A stretch of 10,679 nt of DNA from Betaproteobacteria bacterium. Lineage in GTDB: Bacteria > Pseudomonadota > Gammaproteobacteria > Burkholderiales > SG8-39. The first letter of the stretch is position 1. The number at the start of each line of letters is the position of its first letter. Shown piece by piece: positions 6,498 to 10,679 of the stretch. The notes under the pieces were generated by a model. That model saw only the letters and a program-made list of their open reading frames with translations, did no database searches and was not told the DNA's origin. The stretch covers positions 1 to 10,679 of the forward strand of contig QYQC01000091.1 in the NCBI GenBank assembly GCA_007280315.1. The letters are read 5' to 3'. The position numbers and the translations under genes are program-made.

Positions 6498-7241
6498 ATG
6501 GCCGAACCCATTATCAGTTTTGAAAGAGTCAATAAATGGTACGGCAACGACTTTCACGTTCTGCGTGATATCGATCTCGTGGTGGCCGCGGGTGAGCGCA
6601 TCGTGGTATGCGGTCCTTCCGGTTCCGGGAAATCAACCCTGATCCGCTGCATCAACCGTCTCGAAGACCACCAGGAAGGCCGCATCGTCGTCACCGGGAT
6701 CGAACTGTCAGACGACGTGAAAGCGATAGAGCAGGTGCGCCGCCAGGTGGGCATGGTGTTCCAGCAGTTCAACCTTTTTCCCCATCTCACGGTGCTGGAG
6801 AACCTGACGCTGGCGCCGATGTGGGTGGGCAAGACGCCGCGCAAGCAGGCTGAGGAAAACGCGATGCAGCAGCTGGAACGCGTGAAAATCGCGGAACAGG
6901 CGAACAAGTATCCACTGCAACTCTCGGGCGGCCAGCAGCAGCGCGTGGCGATTGCACGCGCGCTGTGCCTGACCCCAAAGATCATGCTGTTTGACGAACC
7001 GACGTCCGCCCTCGACCCGGAGATGATCAAGGAAGTACTGGATGTGATGATCGAGCTGGCAAATCAGGGCATCACCATGATCTGCGTCACCCACGAAATG
7101 GGTTTTGCCAAGGCGGTTGCCGACCGCGTGATCTTTATGGATCAGGGGCAGATCGTCGAGCAAAACACGCCGCACGAATTCTTCGATCGGCCGCAGAACG
7201 AACGTACCAAGGACTTCCTGTCCAAGATACTGGGGAGCTAG
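6498..7241 (+). CDS. aapP: General L-amino-acid ABC importer, ATPase AapP
   Basis: This 247-residue cytoplasmic ATPase powers the AapQM channel. All nucleotide-binding motifs are intact: Walker A GPSGSGKST (39-47), Q-loop in VFQQFNLFPH (87-96), signature LSGGQ (142-146), Walker B KIMLFDEP (161-168), D-loop SALD (170-173) and the switch histidine in VTHE (H199). The A-loop aromatic is probably Y15 (NKWYGN). Length and motifs fit the polar-amino-acid ABC ATPase family (GlnQ/HisP/AapP); its place after aapJQM decides the name. ATG 6498 is preceded by AGGAAA (6487-6492), which overlaps the aapM stop codon. It is the last gene of the operon. Its stop is only 12 bp from the stop of the convergent copper-chaperone gene, with no intrinsic terminator in the gap. 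Confidence 0.96.
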   Translation: MAEPIISFERVNKWYGNDFHVLRDIDLVVAAGERIVVCGPSGSGKSTLIRCINRLEDHQEGRIVVTGIELSDDVKAIEQVRRQVGMVFQQFNLFPHLTVLENLTLAPMWVGKTPRKQAEENAMQQLERVKIAEQANKYPLQLSGGQQQRVAIARALCLTPKIMLFDEPTSALDPEMIKEVLDVMIELANQGITMICVTHEMGFAKAVADRVIFMDQGQIVEQNTPHEFFDRPQNERTKDFLSKILGS

Positions 7242-7253
7242 CCGGGGACCTCG

Positions 7254-7727
7254 TTACTTTTGCGGGCTCGCACCGAGTTCGCGCACCTGCGCCTGAACCT
7301 CGATGGTCTTGAAGGTCTTGTCCTTGGCCTCGAAGCGCAGCTTGATCGGCACGGCTTCGCCTTTCTTCAGCGGCTGTTTCAGGTCCATCAGCATGACGTG
7401 GTAGCCGCCTCCCGGCTTCAGCTCGATCGCCTTGCCCGCGGGCAGGTCCAGCCTGGAGATCGAGCGCATCTGCATCACGTCGTTCTCCATTTTCATTTCG
7501 TGGATCTGCACCGAACCGGCGACCGGGCTTTCCACCGAGACCAGAGTGGCCGATTCGGTGGCGGTGAGCTGCATGAAGGCGCCGGTCGCGCGCTGCCCGC
7601 GCACGGTACCGCGCACCCAGGGCTCCTTGATCGTCACCTCCTGCGCGTGAACCACGCTGGTCGGTAGTCCGCCGCCGAGCACCAGACCGATGGAACCGAA
7701 CAGAACGGCGCGTGTGGAATGTTTCAT
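7254..7727 (-). CDS. PCu(A)C-type periplasmic copper chaperone
   Basis: This is a secreted 157-residue copper carrier; relatives deliver Cu(I), usually toward the CuA site of cytochrome c oxidase. A signal peptide is visible (MKHSTR, hydrophobic stretch to residue 21, VHA cleavage after about 28). The copper site is HEM...M...HVM: a histidine, ten residues, a methionine, 22 residues, then H-V-M. The usual second gap is 21; the extra residue comes from GGGYH where relatives have GGYH or GGFH. The start at 7727 is preferred because GGAG (7737-7734) sits 6 nt before it; an upstream in-frame ATG at 7739 overlaps that site. It lies 20 bp downstream of hslU on the same strand, so it may be cotranscribed. 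No SCO or oxidase gene is present in the window, so its client is not shown. Confidence 0.9.
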   Translation of the reverse strand: MKHSTRAVLFGSIGLVLGGGLPTSVVHAQEVTIKEPWVRGTVRGQRATGAFMQLTATESATLVSVESPVAGSVQIHEMKMENDVMQMRSISRLDLPAGKAIELKPGGGYHVMLMDLKQPLKKGEAVPIKLRFEAKDKTFKTIEVQAQVRELGASPQK

Positions 7728-7733
7728 TTTTGT

Positions 7734-7737
7734 CTCC
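7734..7737 (-). promoter_or_regulatory. Ribosome binding site deciding the PCu(A)C start
   Basis: GGAG lies 6 nt upstream of ATG 7727. The alternative ATG at 7739 overlaps this site, so it is unlikely to be the true start. Confidence 0.7.
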
Positions 7738-7747
7738 ATAAGATATT

Positions 7748-9100
7748 TTACAGAACGTACCGCGCCAGGTCTTCGGATTGCGCCAGCTCTTTCAGTCGCG
7801 CATCGACATAGGCGGCGTCTATGGTGATCGCCTCGTCATTGCGCTTGCCGGCATCGAAAGAAATCTCTTCCAGCAGCTTTTCCATCACGGTGTACAGCCT
7901 GCGCGCGCCGATGTTCTCGGTTTTTTCGTTTACGGCGAACGCGATCTCGGCCAGGCGCTTGATCCCCTCGGCTTGAAACTGAAGCGTCACCCCCTCGGTC
8001 GAGAGCAGCGCCTGGTACTGGCGCGTGAGGCAGGCGTCGGTCTGGGTGAGGATGCTCTCGAAATCGGTGACCGACAGCGAATCGAGCTCCACCCGTATCG
8101 GCAGACGCCCCTGCAGCTCCGGAATCAGGTCGGATGGCTTCGCCATGTGAAACGCACCGCTGGCGATGAACAGGATGTGGTCGGTCTTGACCATGCCGTA
8201 TTTGGTAGTGACCGTGGTGCCTTCGACCAGCGGCAGCAGGTCGCGCTGCACCCCCTGGCGCGACACGTCGGCGCCCGACATCTCGGAGCGGCTGGCGATC
8301 TTGTCGATCTCGTCGATGAAAACAATGCCGTTCTGCTCCGCATTGGCGAGCGCGTGGGTCTTGAGGTCCTCGTCGTTAACGAGCTTTGCCGCTTCTTCCT
8401 CGGCGGCGAGCTTCAACGCCTCGCGGATTTTCAGCTTGCGCGTTTTCTTGCGGCTGCCGGACAGATTCTGGAACATGCCCTGGATTTGCGACGTCAGCTC
8501 TTCCATTCCCGGCGGGGCGAATATTTCCATCTGCGCCGCTGCGGCAGACACTTCAATTTCGATTTCCTTGTCGTCGAGTTCGCCTTCGCGCAACTTCTTG
8601 CGGAATTTCTGCCGCGTCGCCGAAGCTTCCGCGCTTTCCGTCACCGTGCCGCTGTCCACCCCGTCCAGGGACCCTGACTGGCGCGCCTGCGGCAGGAGCA
8701 CATCGAGGATGCGCTCCTCTGCCGCGTCCTCGGCGCGCGCCTTCACTTTTCGCATGGCCTGCTCGCGCGTCTGCTTGATGCTGATCTCGATCAGGTCGCG
8801 CACGATGCTGTCCACGTCGCGTCCGACGTATCCCACCTCGGTGAATTTGGTCGCTTCGACCTTGATGAACGGTGCGTCGGCGAGTTTGGCCAGGCGCCGC
8901 GCGATCTCGGTCTTGCCCACGCCCGTCGGCCCGATCATCAGGATGTTCTTCGGCGTAATCTCCTGGCGCAGCGGTTCGGCCACCTGCTGCCGGCGCCAGC
9001 GGTTCCGGAGCGCGATGGCGACCGCGCGCTTGGCGCGGTCCTGGCCGATGATGTGCTTGTCCAGTTCGTGGACGATTTCCTGCGGGGTCATTTGCGACAT
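7748..9100 (-). CDS. hslU: HslU, ATPase subunit of the HslVU protease
   Basis: This AAA+ unfoldase forms hexamers that cap HslV and feed it substrates in the cytosol. It has 450 residues, close to the family norm. Visible are the N-terminal MTPQEIVHELDKHIIGQ, Walker A GPTGVGKT (57-64), the pore loop GYVG (90-93), a charged intermediate domain (about 105-245), Walker B IVFIDEID (259-266) and the sensor-2 region GARRLYTVMEKLLEE. The C-terminal tail ends LARYVL, of the type that inserts into HslV. ATG 9100 is chosen from the conserved N-terminus, although its ribosome site is weak. A TTG at 9157, overlapping the end of hslV, would add 19 residues without family similarity. It follows hslV by 49 bp in the same direction, the standard order. 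Confidence 0.97.
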   Translation of the reverse strand: MSQMTPQEIVHELDKHIIGQDRAKRAVAIALRNRWRRQQVAEPLRQEITPKNILMIGPTGVGKTEIARRLAKLADAPFIKVEATKFTEVGYVGRDVDSIVRDLIEISIKQTREQAMRKVKARAEDAAEERILDVLLPQARQSGSLDGVDSGTVTESAEASATRQKFRKKLREGELDDKEIEIEVSAAAAQMEIFAPPGMEELTSQIQGMFQNLSGSRKKTRKLKIREALKLAAEEEAAKLVNDEDLKTHALANAEQNGIVFIDEIDKIASRSEMSGADVSRQGVQRDLLPLVEGTTVTTKYGMVKTDHILFIASGAFHMAKPSDLIPELQGRLPIRVELDSLSVTDFESILTQTDACLTRQYQALLSTEGVTLQFQAEGIKRLAEIAFAVNEKTENIGARRLYTVMEKLLEEISFDAGKRNDEAITIDAAYVDARLKELAQSEDLARYVL

Positions 9101-9149
9101 GGCTTGGTGCCGAAAGGTGTTGGACAACGCCAACCTTGCGTCGGTTTCC

Positions 9150-9686
9150 TCATTCAAGGGTTTCGATCACGATCTGTTGGTTGGTATAGATGCAGATGTC
9201 GGCGGCAATACCGAGCGACTTGGCCACAATCTCCTTGGGTGCCAGTTTGGTGTTTTCCAGCAGCGCCCGCGCCGCCGATTGCGCGTAGGGGCCACCCGAG
9301 CCGATGGCGATCAGGCCGAGTTCCGGTTCCAGCACATCGCCCATTCCGGTAATGATCAGCGAGGTTTCGCGATCCGCCACCGCCAGCATCGCCTCCAGGC
9401 GCCGCAATACGCGGTCGGTGCGCCAGTCTTTGGCCAATTCCACCGCCGAGCGCAGCAGGTTCCCTTGATGCTTCTCCAGTTTGGCTTCGAAGCGCTCGAA
9501 CAAGGTGAACGCATCGGCCGTGCCGCCGGCAAATCCGGCCAGAATACGGTCGTGGTACAGGCGCCGCACCTTGCGCGCGCCGGACTTGATCACGATATTA
9601 CCCAGCGTTACCTGGCCGTCCCCGCCGAGCGCGACACTGGCGCCACGCCGCGCGGAAAGGATGGTGGTGCCACGGAATTGTTCCAT
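9150..9686 (-). CDS. hslV: HslV, peptidase subunit of the HslVU protease
   Basis: This is a proteasome-like threonine peptidase (178 residues) that degrades unfolded and regulatory proteins with HslU. The sequence opens MEQFRGTTILSARRG, with T7 as the presumed catalytic N-terminal threonine. The six-residue propeptide must therefore be removed, unlike the E. coli protein where only Met precedes it. Other family features are GGDGQVTLGNIV, KVRRLY, GFAGGTADAFTLFERFE, the presumed Lys pair of the active site in this region, and IGSGGPYAQSAARAL. ATG 9686 fits the family start. A GTG at 9716 would add ten residues, but it lies inside the candidate heat-shock -10 element. It precedes hslU and follows the ABC-3 permease gene by 51 bp. 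Confidence 0.96.
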   Translation of the reverse strand: MEQFRGTTILSARRGASVALGGDGQVTLGNIVIKSGARKVRRLYHDRILAGFAGGTADAFTLFERFEAKLEKHQGNLLRSAVELAKDWRTDRVLRRLEAMLAVADRETSLIITGMGDVLEPELGLIAIGSGGPYAQSAARALLENTKLAPKEIVAKSLGIAADICIYTNQQIVIETLE

Positions 9687-9715
9687 TTTCGGGTCCGGCA
9701 CGGTCAATTTATCCA

Positions 9716-9742
9716 CATTGGGGCGCTTTTCCGGGAATCAAC
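9716..9742 (-). promoter_or_regulatory. Candidate sigma-32 promoter of hslVU, overlapping the end of the ABC-3 permease gene
   Basis: On the minus strand GTTGATT (9742-9736) is followed by 12 bp and CCCCAATG (9723-9716). The CCCC core and TTGA match RpoH elements, but the -35 is only 4 of 7 and the spacer is one base short. The permease stop codon (9740-9738) lies inside the -35. The expected start near 9709 would suit ATG 9686. hslVU is a known heat-shock operon elsewhere. Confidence 0.45.
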
Positions 9743-10511
9743 CCGGATTTCCCGCTGCCGGCAGCCGGCGCTCCAGGCCGGCCGCCAGGATGGCGACCAG
9801 GACCATGGCGCATACGATCATCGCGCCCGAGGGCAAATCCAGCCACAAGGACCCCAACAGGCCCGACGCATAGCCGAACGAACCGACGGCGTACGCTTTA
9901 AGCTTGCGCCGTCGCTTGGCATAATAGGTCGCCAATGCCGGCAAAACCAGCGAGGCAAAAACGAGGTAAAGCCCGACCAATTGCACCGAAAACGTCACGG
10001 CGCACGCGAAAAGCGCGTAAAAGCCCACACGCCCCAGCCGCGGTCCAAAGCCGAGCCAGATGGCCAGAATGACCGTGTAGATCAATGCTTCCAGCGGTAG
10101 CCTGGACGGGCTCACCCACAGAATCTGGCCGACGAGCAGATCCTTCAGATGCTCGCCGCCATGTGGATTGCTCGCGAGCAGCAGAATGGCAGCGCTCGCG
10201 CCGAGCACGAACACGACACCGATGATCGCTTCCTGTATCTCCGGCCAGCGCCGTTCCGTCCACGTGAGCAGCAGCGCCGTGGCCAGCGCGGCCGCCAGCG
10301 CCGAGACCTGCACGGCGATGCCCTGCGGTTCCCAGCCGAGAAAGTCGGCGAAAATAACGCCTACCCCCGCAATCTGCGCGACCGCAAGGTCGATGAACAC
10401 GATGCCGCGCTTCAGTACTTCGAAGCCAAACGGAACCAGCACCGCGGTGACCAGCAAACCGACGATGAGCGCAGGGCCCAGTATCGACAGGACCGCCAGC
10501 GGATCATTCAT
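9738..10511 (-). CDS. ABC-3 family metal-ion (Zn/Mn-type) transporter permease
   Basis: This inner-membrane channel subunit of a zinc- or manganese-type ABC importer has 257 residues with about eight hydrophobic segments. Examples are 8-29, 36-57, 66-83, 95-113, 141-155, 163-194 and 228-245. ABC-3 landmarks are the GIVFIDLAVAQIAGVG stretch (36-51, cytoplasmic coupling region), VFVLGASAAILLLA (101-114) and WLDLPSGAMIV (223-233) near the end. ATG 10511 overlaps the stop codon of the upstream binding-protein gene in an ATGA junction, so the two are translationally coupled. No ATPase gene is visible; it may lie upstream outside the window. Which metal is carried cannot be told from the permease. 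Confidence 0.9.
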   Translation of the reverse strand: MNDPLAVLSILGPALIVGLLVTAVLVPFGFEVLKRGIVFIDLAVAQIAGVGVIFADFLGWEPQGIAVQVSALAAALATALLLTWTERRWPEIQEAIIGVVFVLGASAAILLLASNPHGGEHLKDLLVGQILWVSPSRLPLEALIYTVILAIWLGFGPRLGRVGFYALFACAVTFSVQLVGLYLVFASLVLPALATYYAKRRRKLKAYAVGSFGYASGLLGSLWLDLPSGAMIVCAMVLVAILAAGLERRLPAAGNPG

Positions 10512-10679
10512 TTCGCCACCGCCAGCAGTCGCGCCAGGGTATCGTCGAACAGGCCGAACAGATTCTTGGCTTTGTCGCTGCCGCCGACGGTGAAGGGCAA
10601 CATGACCGCGGGAATTTTTGTGCGCTCGGACAGAAATTCCGCCGCCTGCGGGCTGTTGTAGGCCATGTACACGATTGCC
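10508..10679 (-). CDS. Metal-ion ABC transporter binding protein, C-terminal end only
   Basis: The last 56 codons of a gene entering from beyond the window edge read in frame to a TGA at 10510-10508. The segment includes YMAYNSPQAAEFLSERTKIP and VMLPFTVGGSDKAKNLFGLF, ending LARLLAVAK. The stretch of residues with PFTVGG followed by a helical tail resembles the C-terminal lobe of ZnuA/TroA-type periplasmic metal-binding proteins. Its 4-bp stop/start overlap with the ABC-3 permease supports that role. The signal peptide, metal ligands and any His-rich loop lie outside the window, so neither the metal nor intactness can be judged. Confidence 0.75.
   Translation of the reverse strand, partial: AIVYMAYNSPQAAEFLSERTKIPAVMLPFTVGGSDKAKNLFGLFDDTLARLLAVAK

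Noticed and set aside
9724..9745. Terminator after the ABC-3 permease gene
   Set aside because: CCGGG and CCCGG could pair over the stop codon, but the stem is only 5 bp and no U-tract follows.
8166..10100. A 644-codon open frame on the plus strand
   Set aside because: It lies antisense to hslU, hslV and the ABC-3 permease, which have clear family motifs. Its translation is low-complexity and Arg/Ser-rich with no recognisable domain, as expected of a GC-rich shadow frame.
1..10679. Mobile element, CRISPR array, tRNA, rRNA or toxin-antitoxin pair
   Set aside because: No transposase, integrase, regular spacer repeats, tRNA-like cloverleaf or rRNA segments were recognised. Apart from the M15 gene the content is standard chromosomal.

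Overview
The window looks like ordinary core and transport chromosome from a GC-rich betaproteobacterium. The assignment is inferred from protein character: the argB N-terminus, an HslV that carries a short propeptide before its catalytic threonine, and a metal-transport/hslVU neighbourhood. No phage, IS, CRISPR, tRNA or rRNA signature was seen. I did not find a new multi-gene system; the interest lies in small regulatory and layout features.

Layout. Positions 1-604 (minus) hold a HAD-family pyrimidine 5'-nucleotidase whose C-terminus runs off the window. A divergent 633-1091 (plus) gene encodes a small M15-type zinc peptidase; its promoter appears to place the transcription start exactly on the ATG. 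A REP-like intergenic patch (1137-1235) separates it from the convergent argB (1233-2117, minus). Upstream of argB lies an Hsp20 gene (2218-2646, minus) bracketed by a near-perfect sigma-32 promoter and a strong intrinsic terminator.

Positions 3030-7241 (plus) are a complete four-gene general L-amino-acid ABC importer, aapJQMP: periplasmic binding protein, two permeases and an ATPase. A stable hairpin lies between aapJ and aapQ, and aapQ has a UUG start. Downstream on the minus strand, read from right to left, are the 3' end of a metal-ion ABC binding protein (10508-10679), its ABC-3 permease (9738-10511), the protease pair hslV (9150-9686) and hslU (7748-9100), and a periplasmic PCu(A)C copper chaperone (7254-7727). 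Tight spacing suggests at least partial cotranscription.

How the genes work together. AapJQMP imports amino acids. Hsp20 and HslVU form a heat-shock protein-quality pair, each with a sigma-32-like element upstream (convincing for hsp20, tentative for hslV). The ABC-3 transporter and PCu(A)C handle metals in the envelope. ArgB and the nucleotidase are housekeeping metabolism.
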